Positions 24,091 to 52,200 of a DNA stretch of 64,000 nucleotides are shown here, in pieces (the stretch's first letter is position 1; each line of letters opens with the position of its first letter). A program made the position numbers and the translations under genes. The notes below the pieces were generated by a model, which saw only the letters and a program-made list of their open reading frames with translations, searched no databases and was not told the origin of the DNA. Location: positions 53,735,249 through 53,799,248 of the forward strand of contig NC_088295.1 in NCBI RefSeq assembly GCF_032854445.1, read 5' to 3'. Source of the stretch: Liolophura sinensis (Eukaryota > Mollusca > Polyplacophora > Chitonida > Chitonidae).

Positions 24091-24223
24091 CCTTGACAAG
24101 TATCTAAAATCTCCAAAACCACAAATTTGAAGTTCTGAAAAACTTTCTTCCATTCTTACATCATGTCCTACCAAAGAGATATGCACATTTGTATGATGTC
24201 AACACTTGTATTTCATATGCAAT

Positions 24224-24229
24224 AATAAA
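24224..24229 (+). terminator. Candidate polyadenylation signal for the receptor gene
   Basis: AATAAA about 1.2 kb after the stop codon, the first good one I find on this strand. The actual cleavage site is not visible. Confidence 0.3.
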
Positions 24230-24892
24230 TGTGAATGTTTTAATACATATATTTGTGTATGGTCATCTGGTTTCCTTGCACTTCAGAGGACAACTTTTCA
24301 AGAGACAAAAATCTAGTTATTCATCGTGTTTAATCTCATTTTTTGAATTTATTTGATTCAGTTTGACACCATGCTGAAGAGTGTTTCTGTTATATGATGA
24401 CTGCCAGTGTTAGCGATAGTGGAAACGCGATAGCACCAAGTTAACCACCAACAATAACCCGATGATCATTCCAGACAGGACACACAGACACATGCCATCT
24501 TGGTGGAAGGGAAATAATCTGCATCAAACTTCAGATGACTTAAACAGCCATACCATTGCCAATAAGGGATTGCCTCACATGTTACTTGAGCTTCACTATT
24601 ACCTTGGAATCAAAAAGAAAAAAACAAAATGTTTCACATGGATTTTGTAACATTGCTTCTAAACATCATTTTGGTCATATCACAACAATGTTTTCTTGAA
24701 ATTTGCCTGATATTTCATTGTCAGCAAATTAATTGTGCTGCCGGACTGAAATGCCTTACTAATTAACCATGTAGGCAACTACAATGGCATATGTACATGC
24801 ACCAGTGGTCACCAGAATTTGATTGTCCAGTCTCCGTTATTCCCCATCCCACTAACAGGACATTTCAAGATTCTTAGCTTCAAAGCGTTGGG

Positions 24893-25120
24893 TTGGTTAG
24901 CGCGCTAGCACAGCGTAATGACCTAATAGTCTCTCACCAATGAGGTCGCTGTGAGTTCAAGTCCAGCTCATGCTGGCTTCCTCTCCGGTCGTAAGTGGGA
25001 TGGTCGTGGGTTTCCCCCGGGCTGTGCCCGGTTTCCTCCCACCATAATGCTGGTCGCTGTCGTATAAGTGAAATATTCTTGAGTACGGCGTAAAACACCA
25101 ATGAAATAAATAAATAAATC
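24893..25120 (+). mobile_element. SINE-A copy, forward, nearly complete
   Basis: Contains the tRNA-like 'ttggttagcgcgctagcaca', the B box 'gagttcaagtccagctcatg', the central block and the terminal 'gtacggcgtaaaacaccaat' with an (aaat)n tail. About 20 bases upstream of the 'ggtcgtgggtttcccc' block are deleted relative to the copies at 16936 and 45530, and the first bases of the head are lost. Confidence 0.9.
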
Positions 25121-25494
25121 AAAGCCTTGGGTATGACCAGCTGGACACTGATCCTGCTTTCATAAAGAGCATACATTCAACCTTCTTTACCACGGAGCTG
25201 CAGACTGGTTGACATATCCATGGGAACTTGAAACGGTACTTGGTTAATATTGAACCCGTGTTAAATGAAGTTTTCTGTGAAATTCTTGTCCAGTTTGATT
25301 CTTCTAATGAAGTATTTATTTCTCCTGCTTTATTCAAGGTTAGCAGATGAAGTTAGTCATCATTACCGTAAGTGTTAAGGACACACTACGCGCAAACTGC
25401 TGATCAATTACACTGACCAAATTTAATAACAAGAAGAATAACGTGTGGGGAAAATTGACTTATTTAACAGCATAATCAAGAAGCTTTTACTAAT

Positions 25495-25775
25495 ATGATG
25501 GGTGCAGAAAACCAAAGTGCCAGGCATAAACCACTACCTTTTGGCAAGTTACTGAGAGTTTCCCCACGTGAATCAGACACATTTATGCCCACCACATTTG
25601 TGAAAGCCCAGTGGTCTTTAATCAATGTTACACTGTCCAAACAAACTCATAACTGTTTATTGTCACAAAGAACAGAGTGGGATAATCAACAAATTCCCTG
25701 TCCATGGCTGGGTTTTGAACCCACACTTAGCAACTGAAAGACCGCTCTAAGCCCTAGACTATGGCCCATTCCCTG
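25495..25775 (-). mobile_element. Possible third SINE-like family
   Basis: Near 25700 'gggttttgaacccacactta' resembles a tRNA B box read from either strand, and it is followed by 'gaaagaccgctctaagccct', a tRNA-like stem region in reverse. The phrases 'gtttattgtcacaaagaaca' and 'aaattccctgtcc' recur in altered form near 34975-35025 and in part near 33730-33820. This suggests an old dispersed element; its limits are uncertain. Confidence 0.45.
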
Positions 25776-28216
25776 TGTTGCCAACAAAGAACTTTCTGTT
25801 TGAAGATGTGTGGTGGATACCCATTCTCCTCAAGACTGCCTACTGTGTTGCAATTTTAAAACGGTGGTGTCAGAAGCAGTACGGCCATACCACTTTTCAT
25901 ATAAAAACAAAAAGATAAAATAGACCCAAATTAAAGTAAAACCAATTTAATGGCAACCAACGAAATGAGGGCCCAAGCACGCATGTGCACTGTAGAATAT
26001 TAAGCACAAAAAACAATGGATCTACGTGAAGAACAAAAACTCTGTTAAACGATTTCACGGCATCCCTGTCCGTCAATTACCTCAAAGTTTCCGAGCCCCC
26101 TCGCCTTTTGTGCTGGGATAGTCTACCGATGGCTGTACCACATTTAACTTGTTTTTGAAGTGCCAGGAAATTCAAAAAAAAGCAAACAACTTTTTAAGTG
26201 ATATAACATTCAAATTTATTTTTTTATGAGAGTAAAAACACATTGACCACAGGGCTGATACAAAACAAATGGGGATGGACTGTAAAATTAAAAAGGCAGG
26301 CAATAACTTAGTCTCTATATACATGAAGCAGATGAACAACATAATGTGGTTATTTGAGGACTCGTTTACTTCACTCTACAAACTTATGCTTATAAAATAT
26401 TGCACTTTTATGCAAAACAGACGGGGTTGGGGGGACACATTTGGGACTTTAATATCTGATCTAGGACACTGCATCTAGGGATTTGAAGACCTCTTATTTA
26501 CAGTCTGCATGAAGTTGAAGTCTTCTTTTTATGTTGAATCTGCTTCAGTAAGCGAGTTGTTTGTATGCAAGGAGTGAAGAGTGTTTCTATCTACTAGTTT
26601 GTTTGCTTAGAATTGCTTCAAAAATGGAACAAACCTGCACATGCTCAACCAGCACATGATATTTACCAAGTATTTGTGTCTGTTTTTACACAAAATTTCT
26701 GTCAGTACACAGAAACATTTGACATATGCCCTGTCTGTTCTTTAGAGCTTACCAAAAAACAACTATTACCAAAGGTCAAGAGGTTTATTTCTTGCTGCTT
26801 TACATACAGACAACATTTACCAATGGTGTCCAACAGACAAGAAAACGACCATTCTAGATCATGTAATTTCATCAAGATCTTCATGGCTCTCAACCATTCT
26901 TTGAGAAATATTGAAATAAATTATAGATGTAACAAATAAATGTATATAAATAAAAAAAAATAGATCAACGTTCATAGCAGATTTAGCAAATGTTCGTTAT
27001 GCTATTGCAACAGCTGATTACAACCTTACATGTATTAACACATGTACTAACCTGTAACATACCATTACATTCAAATTCAGATAACATTCAACTTATCATT
27101 AAGATAAAAGGTCTTGCCATATTCTGTTCTTTGTATTAAAATGTGATAGGTATTAGCACGCTCTTTGGCCTTCTTTTTCAGTGCATCACTTTCATTCATC
27201 TCCAAAAAAAAAAAACAAAAAAACAGCTACTCTACCTTTTTATCTCTTTTTATTTGCTGCGTTTTTATTACTAGCAAGGCAAAAAAGGCCTGCTACTTGG
27301 ATTTAACAGTTGAAACGTATGAATATTTTCGACATTAGAATACACAAGGATGGCAGGCAACAACCACAACAACATATATTCCTTTGTGTAAAGCTACATG
27401 AACATCAAGCGACGAGGTCATAGCTAATACATAGAGATCACCTTTCTCACTGTAAATGCAATAAAACTAAACTTTAAATGTCTTTATTTTAATTATTTTT
27501 TTTTTTTTTTTTTTTTTCAAAACAACTAATTCTGGGTCATGCCTTGGGTAAAGTATGGAGCTGCAAGTGCACAAAAAAAAAAGTGCAGAGTGTAAGTCAA
27601 CTGTTTATGTGTGTATGTGAAATGAAAGAAGTAGCTGCCAATTTGGTGACGAACAGTCAGCTTGGGAGCAATCAATCTGTGAAAATGGAGAAAAGATGGT
27701 CTTGTTAAACAACACTGTCCCCAAGCCTTATGAAACTTCCCAAATTTTTGTAAATTGCATCCCACAGAGAATTTCTTAACCCCTCCCCCCCCCCGACCCT
27801 CTCCCCCCAAAATTCAGAAAGTTGCATGAATACCAGGACCCTGGCCTATGTATGCCATATTATAATTTGCCATGAGTTCAGTTGATGGATTTCTCAACAG
27901 TCTGGCAATAATTCCTCCATGATTCCTTCCTCTCATCAGTATGTGCTGAATTGTGTGAATGTAGGTGAAGAATGTCCAGTAAGTGAGATGGGGCATGAAA
28001 TTCATGTAAGGCCACATCAGGCTTTACAGTGAGATTTTACATGTTATTACACAATATGTTCACTATCTTTCCTATTTTTTGTTATAGAAAAGGGATTTCG
28101 CTTCAAATGAATAACCTGAACAAAGATGATAGTTTACTGAAAAAATTAAGTTATTCATCTGAGTTGATGAATGGATATGTGGAAAAATGAATAAGAAATA
28201 TAACAAATAAACAGGA

Positions 28217-42768
<14,552 letters not shown>

Positions 42769-43258
42769 GTTTTTGGTATCAATCGGCAGATAATGCCGTC
42801 ACATAGATAAGCTTGTGTTAAATGTTGACGGTCACGTTGTTGTATTCAGCTGTCTTTGCAGCTGCTCCGGTTTCTGGCGTGCTTCCCATTCGGGTAAGTT
42901 CGTGTACTTCCGTATTCCCCGAATTTACTCAAAGTTCGGCGTTTCATGTTCGCCACAAAACCATGATCTCTGGCGTAAAGAAAAAAAAAATTCGAAGGTA
43001 ATTGGAAAGCTGTTTTAATTTCCACACTTGCAGGGGATGCGTCGCCTTTGTCTAGCCTTAGGGAGATTTTAACGTTTTTTTTTCTATGTAATACTTAAAT
43101 CCTACACCAAGTGTTCTACCATGTGGCATAGGTTGTCGCCCCGTGTCTTTTCTTGCTCCAGCAGAGGGGTGCAGTGAGCAGTCCCGAATCACCAGGGTTT
43201 GCATTGAAAACTAGGGGCGTGTTAGTACCGCTAGCGTCCGTAGGTCGAGGAAGTGAGA
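42769..43258. promoter_or_regulatory. Shared 5' interval of two divergent genes
   Basis: The 490 bp between the KDM1A start codon and the DUF4139 start codon must contain both 5' UTRs and at least one promoter. It is richer in CG dinucleotides than the surrounding introns and has no TATA box at a fitting place, which suits housekeeping-type bidirectional promoters. Transcription start sites cannot be placed by eye. Confidence 0.6.
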
Positions 43259-46200
43259 ATGATGGCGTCAAGTACAGAAAAACAAACCAGCAGTAAAGCG
43301 GAGACAGAATTATCTTCAAAAACAGAAGAATCAAATTCTTTTAACGTTTGTGAGTGTCCGGTGGAGAAGGTGGTCGTCTACCAAGACAGAGCAGAGGTGT
43401 GTCGAGTGATAGAAACGACCGTGAAGAAAGGTGAAAATGAAGTCATCGTGAAGAACCTGTCTAACTATGTGGATGAAGACTCTATCAGGTGACAATGCAT
43501 GAGTGTGAGCTACATTGAGACGGCTGAGTCAGTGTCATGTGTTGTAGTCCATGTACTCTCAACAAACTAAGATATAAGATTGTATGAGTAAAGTGAAATG
43601 TATCTTAACTTGTACCGTATTTATAACGTGCATGTAGGCCTACGGCATGCCTTATGTAATTGAATTGTACTTGAATGTTGACTATATATTTCATACCGTA
43701 CTTTATAGTTTTGATGTTTATGGGCATGTACTTTACTGCATGAGATGTCCAGACTTCATCAGCAAAGAGAATTTAATTTTCTGACTGTCCCAAAATAAAA
43801 CATCATGCAGAGGTGAATATGTAGAATGCATATAATGTGAATAGTACAAAAATCAAAGTTGGCAGTTGTAAAGACTAGGTTGTTCATCTTATGGACAACT
43901 GAAACTACGTGTGCAAAAATACTTTGTTATTTTTTAGATTTTTGTGTAAGAGAGTTCACTGCATTCAAAAGTACATGGAGGGCCTATGTCATGGAATTCA
44001 TGGAGGGAACTGCCAGCCTGAGCATTTCATATTCACATATTTTATGAACATTATTTAGGTAATGTTTTCCTGGCGAGTAATCAGGTATGGTAATGATTCA
44101 TAGATGGTCCATAGAGCCCTGCCATGAAATTCAAACTTTTGGTTGCATTTGACTATCTTGAAGAAAATGGGGTAGATGAAATTATTTTTGCACATGTTTT
44201 TTTTTTTTTTTCTGCCCGTGTGATGAATTGCTAGCTTCTTTCACTTTGAAGAACAGATAAAAAAAGATAAGAAAAAGACCAAAGTTTCTGACCTGCCTGT
44301 TATACCTTTTCTACAATGTATTTGACTTCACAGGGTTGAAGGGAAAGGTACAGCTACAATATTAGAAGTGACCTACCAGACCAAGTATGACTCTCCTAGC
44401 AAGTCTGAGAGAGAAGAGTATGAGAGCAAAGGAAAAGCACTTCAGAAAGAACTAGAAGCTTTGGATGAGAAGCTCACGGAACTGCAAGCTGCTAAAGTTA
44501 GGTTTCAGAAACAATGGACGGTTCTGGACCAGTTTTCAACCAGTGTTACCACAATGGGTGCCTCTGTTCAAGTATGTTGTATTTGTCAAAATTTATTTTT
44601 TGGCTGTGACGAACAGCTGTATAAGTCGGTTGATCAGTAGTGAAATGTTTCTGTTTCCTTAACAAGAGGCCTGAGTTCAAGAAGACAAGTTTTTTCTTGA
44701 AGGTTGCAACTGTCGGGAAATTATGCTTGTTTGTTAATGCTAAATAATAGACGTGGATTAAAGGGACATACCGCCAAAAGAAATTCAGAATTCTTGATTC
44801 GGTTCAACTAAAAACAAAAATGAGTTGCATTTGACTCCTAACTAAACCTTCTGGGCCAGCGGATGGTCTTTGGTATCCCCCGGACTCTGCCCTGTTTCCT
44901 TCCACCACAATGATTGCTGCTGTCGTATAAGTGAAATATTCTTCAGTACAGTGTAAAACACCAATCAGATAAATAAATGAATAAAACACCAATCAAATAA
45001 ATAACAGTATGCTTTTATTTCAGCAATCTGATACAAAGACAACGGTGACTAAGTTGGACAAAGGTCAGTTGGAAGGGATCAGTGAGTTTTTCAAACTTTA
45101 CAATTCGCAAGCAACACACCTTGACACCAGCCTACTTCAGCTGGATCAGCAAATGAAAAAACTACAGGAGGAAAAGGTAGCTCTGCAGATGAACATGCAG
45201 GAACTTGGATTGGACGCAAACAAGAATGTTTCCAGGTCATTTGAAATGTTTTTCTTCTATTTACTGGGTCTGAGATACGTCACATACTTGTGGGGCTAGC
45301 TTATCGTCAGAATACAGATCAGTACTCTTGAATTCATTGGATTTGGAACTCTTACTTTGCAGTTTGTGAGCATGATGAACGCCATAATGTCAAAATGATG
45401 ATGTGAAGCATACATGTAATTCGTTCAAAGGCTATCAGTATATAGCATCAGTCTAAAGTTGTAACATGTTCAAACTGTGATCGGCTATACCTGTACTCTA
45501 CATTGTAAAAATACTATAGCCCTACTGATTTATTTATTTATTTATTTGATTGGTGTTTTATGCCGTACTCAAGAACATTTCACTTATACGACGGCAGCCA
45601 GCATTATGGTGGGTGGAAACCGGGCAGAGCCCGGGGGAAACCCACGACCATCCACAGGTTGCTGGCAGACCTTCCCACTTACGGCCGGAGAGGAAGCCAG
45701 CATGAGCTGGACTTGAACTCACAGCGACCGCATTGGTGAAAGACTCCTGGGTCATTCTGCTGTGCCAGCGCGCTAACCAACTGAGCCATGGAGGCCCCAC
45801 CCTACTGATGAACAAAATACCACTGATGAATAAAATACTACTTCATCACTGCTGAATGTTACTGGTTCATCTGAAAATTTCCTTTTTAAAAGTAAAGCTT
45901 TAGGCTGTTGTCCCTTGCACTGGGTTAACATTTTAATGCTTAACAATAATGACTTCTTCCTACTTGAATAACAGTATATGCTAAGGTTACTAATGATCAC
46001 TTGTAATGTTATTGAAACCATTGGTGTTGTTGTAAAAGTAGGCAGAGGACACTGTTGTTCCATGAGGCGCAAGATTTGTTTCCCTTTGTGGAGGGCTGGC
46101 ACCTCATTGAACATGACAAATGCCCAAGTTCATGTAACACTGACTTGATTGTTCTTTACAGGCAGTGCTCCATCATGCTGGAGAGCAGCGAACCTGATGA

Positions 46201-49200
46201 AGCGAAGATTACCCTTCTGGTCTCCTATGTTGTGTCTCAGGCATCCTGGACTCCCAAATATGACATCCGAGTTTTTCCAGAGGAAAAAAAACTGAAGGTA
46301 CACTACTTGTGGTGGATAGAATGTGGATGCTGGCTCATGTCTGTGTATTGTGACTTAGCAGTTTGACACTTTTTACGCCCCACTGCCAATGCATTGAAGG
46401 GATCTGCTTTGCAGCTGATTGTCCATGTGTGTTAGACAGGATTTCTTCAGAACTACATGTACATGAGATGTCACTGCCAAACTTGGCACACACATTTTCC
46501 CTATTGTGGCCAAGACCTGATTAAGGTTGATTTTCAGCGAAGCTTGCCCAATTTTCAGGGCATTGGGATTAGTACAGATTAATTTATGTAAACATAAAAT
46601 CTCCGTCATTGTGGAGGAGAGTGAAGTTACCCAATTTTCAGGCCTTTGGGATCAGTACAGATTAATTTATGTAAACATGAAATCTCCGTCATTGTGGAGG
46701 AGACCTGATCAAATTGATTTTCAGTGAAGTTGCCCAATTTTCAGGCCATTGGGATTAGTACAGATTAATTTATGTAAACATGAAATCTCCCTCATTGTGG
46801 AGGAGACCTGATCAAATAGATTTTCAGTGAAGTTTGTCCAATTTTCAGGCCATTGGGATTAGTACAGATTAATTTATGTAAACATGAAATCTCCCTCATT
46901 GTGGAGGAGACCTGATCAAATTGATTTTCAGTGAAGGTGCCCAATTTTTGAAGGATCAGTACAAAATAATTTTATGAAAGGCCCCTAAACATGAATTCTC
47001 TTCAAATTTTTGATTAAAATTAACTGAACTCTGTTGACGTATAAAGAACTCTGGACATATAGGTAAGCCCTGTTGAATTTCAAAATTTATAGCAGCCAAC
47101 TATTTTTCCTTTGGTTTTTAATCACTTCAAACAAAATTCACTACTTTTGTCTTGTCATAAAGAATAATATTGATTTTCACTGAACCTTGGCCCATTGTTA
47201 GACTACACAGAAACTTTGTACGTTGAAATAAACCATTTTTTTTAAGGTTTTAACCTTAAGAAAGTATCCTCATGCCTAATGTTTTCCAAGTTCCAAATAC
47301 TCTTAAACAAGATTTACACATATTTGTATTAAAAGTACATCTGTTTGTTGCAGGTGCGTAAGGTCTAAGTGTTTTGAGTGTGAGATATCTCTTGGGAGTT
47401 GTAACAAAGTTGGTAAACATTTTGCACTCCCATTAATGATGTTTTGTTCATTTCATGACAAAGTCTGACAGCAACCTGCAGATGCATGGTTGTGAGTTTC
47501 CTCCGAGCCCTGCTCGGTTTCCTCCTACCATAATGCTGACCATTTTAGTAGAAATGAAATATTCTTGAGTATGACGTAAAACACCAATCAAATATATAAA
47601 TGAATGTTTTGTTCATTTCTGTTTTTTTTTCTACAGGCATGACTGCTTCTGAGCAATTTGCACTGCAGGCAATGTTGTATGGTCCATTTCTGTTTTACTT
47701 TATCCAGGTGATGTATTATGGGCTGATTAAACAGTCCACAGGTGAGGACTGGGAAGATGCAAAGCTGTTTCTGTCAACTGCCATGCCAAGTATTGGGGGC
47801 ATTATCCCTACCCTTGGGCGGTCCTCGGTCAGCCTGAAAAGAGCACCAGTAGTAAGGTAAACGCATACATGTTGACTCTCATAGACCCAAATTAACTTCT
47901 TTAAAAGGCATATTGAAATTGTCAGAGTAACATCACAATGTTTCTCTTTGGGTAACAGCTTATTAACTCATACTGTTATGATTAAAAGTCTGTCCACATG
48001 GCAAGTGTACACACATTACTCTTGGGTTCTCTGCATTTCTCTATACTTGTACGTGGAATAATTAAATAATTTTGGAAGTTAATCTTCACATGCTTGATAA
48101 CAGTGTTTGATATGTACATCGTAATGTCGGTAAAAATAAATCAGAAGTTGTTAACCATAAAAAAAATTTGTGGTGATGGACAAAATTACAAAATATACAT
48201 ATAATATACATATACAAGAATATGTCAAGTACTAAAAATCATGTTATATTACTGCTTCTTGCGCTTTGCTTTTCTCCCTCCCTGATTTATTTCTTAGTTT
48301 ATGATTTATGATTACCATTGTTACATAACCGCTAACTTTTTCAGCTTTTGTTGTCAGAAATAGTTCACCTAATTTTTGTCTTGCCAAGATCTTTACATTT
48401 GTCATATAATATTTTATGTCATTGTCTTGATGTTCTTCTGTCAAAGGGAGGTATGATTGTCTGGTTTTACTTCCGGATGTACAGTGGGTTTGAATTTAAT
48501 ATACATGTAACCCTTACTGTAAGGGGAATAATGTAATTATTACCTAGGTTTGAATGCATAAAAGTGGAATGAGGAAGGTGTAGCTAGTTATCGGGACACC
48601 ATGAAAAATATGTTCATTGAGGTTTATAACCTGACCCACCCACCAAAAAAATGGGCCATTCTTTAAAGCTTTAAAATCATTAGCGGGTATACAAAGAAAA
48701 TTTCCCCTACTGGCTGACCTAATTTTTACCTTAAGAATTTTTAAGGATGGCCCTATGAGAAACACTCAGGTGCATACATGTCTGTTGTGGCAAAACAAAC
48801 ATTCTGTACACACAGGGTACATGTATGACAGGCACGGGGGGACAGACTGAAATGATGCAAGAGTTCTGTCAATCAGCATGACCCGTAGCACAGATTCACA
48901 CACAGGGTACATGTATGACAGACACGGTGACAGACTGAAATGATGCAAGAGTTCTGTCAATCAGCACGACCCATAGCACAGATTCACACACAGGGTACAT
49001 GTATGACAGGCACGGTGACAGACTGAAATGATGCAAGAGTTCTTTCAATCAGCACGACCCGTAACACAGATTCACACACAGGGTACATGTATGACAGACA
49101 CAGTGACAGACTGAAATGATGCAAGAGTTCTGTCAATCAGCATGACCCGTAGCACAGATTCACACACAGGGTACATGTATGACGGGCACGGTGACAGACT

Positions 49201-52200
49201 GAAATGATGCAAGAGTTCTGTCAATCAGCACGACCCGTAGCACAGATTCACACACAGGGTACATGTATGACAGGCACGGGGTGACAGACTAAAATGATGC
49301 AAGAGTTCTGTCAATCAGCCTGACCTGTAGCACAAATTCACACACAGGGTACATGTATGACAGGTACAGGGTGACAGACTAAAATGACGCAAGAGTTCTG
49401 TCAATCAGCCTGACCTGTAGCACAGATCCACACACAGGGTACATGTATGGCGGGCACGGGGTGACAGACTAAAATGATGCAAGAGTTCCATCAATCAGCA
49501 TGACCCGTAACACAGATTCACACACAGGGTACATGTATGACAGGCACGGTGACAGACTGAAATGATGCAAGAGTTCTGTCAATCAGCACGACCCGTAGCA
49601 CAGATTCACACACAGGGTACATGTATGACAGGCACGGGGTGACAGACTAAAATGATGCAAGAGTTCTGTCAATCAGCACGACCCATAGCACAGATTCACA
49701 CACAGGGTACATGTATGACAGGCACGGTGACAGACTGAAATGATGCAAGAGTTCCATCAATCAGCATGACCCATAGCACAGGTTCACACACAGGGTACAT
49801 GTATGACGGGCACGGTGACAGACTGAAATGATGCAAGAGTTCTGTCAATCAGCCTGACCTGTAGCACAGATTCACACAGGGTGACCACTCAAATTGAAAA
49901 CTATTGTAAGTCAGATTCATTGAGACAGCTTAGTTACATCTATATATGTGGTGCGTGGCTGTCTTCTGTTGCTTTTGGCATGGCACTAGGGCACAGTTTC
50001 AAACATGGAGCCCCCCTCCCAATACCTGTACAGCACTCTCGCACCGATAATTTTGATTCTACAGGGGTAATACTATATCTGTATCTCAAGGACTGTGTTG
50101 ATGCATAAACAATATTCACTCAACAAATATTCAACCCCAAAACTTAAGGTTCAGGCTTACAACAAATCACAGGGATCAGTGAATACGCCAAAGTGACGTG
50201 TCGTATAGCAACCGTCGCACTATGCAAATTAACCTCTATCCTAATTTGTCTATCAATAACTTTGGCTCTTTTGATATAATCTGTGTGATGGCCATTTCTT
50301 ACTGAATGGCAATGTCTTTTTAAGTCTTTACCTGTTTATTTGATACCTGAATGAGTAAAAAAGCAATGTGAATGAAGCACGCATCACATGGAATTTATTT
50401 GTTTATTTATTTGATTGGTGTTTTACCCCGTACTCAAGAATGTTTCACTTGTATGATAGCGGCCAGCATTATGGTGGGTGGAAACCGGGCAGAGCCAGGG
50501 GGAAACCCACAACCATCAGCAGGTTGCTGCCAGACCTTCCCACGTACGGCCGGCATGTAGAATTGACCATATGCATGCTGATTTCCTCTATCAGGGAGAG
50601 AGGAATACCTAATCTCAGAATAGGAAAAAACACAGTATATTTATTCTTCTTTTTACGTATTCAGCCTCAAGTGTACAATACTATGCATGTTAAATGTCAG
50701 AAGCAAATTTATTTATTTATTTGATTGGCGTTTTACGCCGTACTCAAGAATATTTCACTTATACGACGACAGCCAGCATCATGGTGGGAGGAAACCGGGC
50801 ACAGCCCGGGGGAAAACCCACAACCATCCGCAGGTTGCTGCCAGACTATCCCACTTACGAGAAGCCAAAATGAAATCCTCGATGTCAACCTGGTACTTGT
50901 ATTCTTATACAGAATAAAATGTGTGTAATGTTATCATTTGGCTGTCATACACGTTCTTATGGTGCCTGTTGTGGGATACAAAAATTGTATGTTTTGGCTA
51001 CCACAGCAAATTTCATGAGTATTGTGGATAATTGTATGCTGTTCTTTTAGGCATCAATCAGATTATAATGGTTTAGTCAGACAATGTAAATAATGGCCTT
51101 ATTTCCGGGTTCCTAACGGAACTCTTCAGTAATGTAAGTTTTGTACTAAAACATTCTTATGCTGCTGTTAAAACTGTATTTTTGTGCACAACTATAACAG
51201 ATTTAATAGCATCTGTTAACCTTTAATTAGGCAAATAAATATATATCCAGATAATGGCTTTTAATCCATTGACTTCCCCATGACAGCTACAGCATTCGTG
51301 ATCTGAAGAATGACAGTTCATTGTTGACATATGAATTCTCTTGGGCATCATTTGAAGAAAACAGCGACATTATCCTGTTTCCGTTAATTACATGTGTTAA
51401 TAAAGAAATTATAATTATCACTGTGGAGCGTTTAACATTTGCTGTGGCGACGGTTTTACAGGTAAATTTTGGATTTTACCAAAATTTATAGTAAATTGGA
51501 TTTTGTTCATTCTACATTAGTACCGTGAAGTGTTATACTTTAAAAAATATATAATGAAGTTGGTAAATCCAGAAAGTACATGTATCTGTCTGTAGTACAC
51601 ACATGGTTAAAATAAGTGAAAGCGTATATTTTATCTTTGCTCCCATCTCTGTGTCATTAGATCGTTATCAGATAGCCATGACAGACTGTAATTTTTTTAT
51701 TGTAGAAGTGGTGGCATATTCAGGTCGTTCAGAAAAAAGCGGGCCTATGCTCACAGGGCGCAACCACAAAGTGAACTGAAGGATTTTGGCTTGGGTGACG
51801 GAGGTGCAGTGGAACTGTGCTTTGACGACTGGGCTCCACCAATTGAAGAAGCTACTAGTCAGGTATTTCAACAAAAATGTAGTTATTAATTTGTTTTCTT
51901 TCTTTCAGAGGACATGCCTTATTTTCTCAGAGGACATATCTCAAGGCAGCATATGTGCAACCACAAGCTTGTGCGCTTATGAGCGACTCTGCGCCAGAGG
52001 GAGCCTTTGGTATATCAGCAATGCCCATGCCTGCAATGAGAGCTGCCGTATCAGAGGTTTGAGAATATATAAATATATGACTCTTCCGTATCAGAACCCT
52101 TGTGAAGTGAGAATTTTTCCTTTAAAGAATGGAATCCTTCAGCCATAGACTGCCATCCTAGAATTTGAAAAATTGTTCTGAGTAAGATTTTAAACACTGA

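Larger units (their letters stand above)
23042..28216. other. Intergenic stretch between convergent genes
   Basis: Lies between the receptor gene (+) and KDM1A (-), so it should hold both 3' UTRs. It contains SINE fragments (entered separately) and long A or T runs near 23625, 27210 and 27500. TTTATT at 27483-27488 reads AATAAA on the minus strand and could end the KDM1A transcript. Short frames here show no domain. Confidence 0.5.

Noticed and set aside
27526-27810. 94-codon minus-strand frame beginning with a glycine-rich run
   Set aside because: The glycine run is a C-rich low-complexity tract read backwards and the rest has no features; it probably lies in the KDM1A 3' UTR.
47600-47707. 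Upstream extension of exon 5 of the DUF4139 gene
   Set aside because: The acceptor at 47636-47637 would read GCA TGA in the required phase, a stop codon, whereas the acceptor at 47707 continues the family motif.
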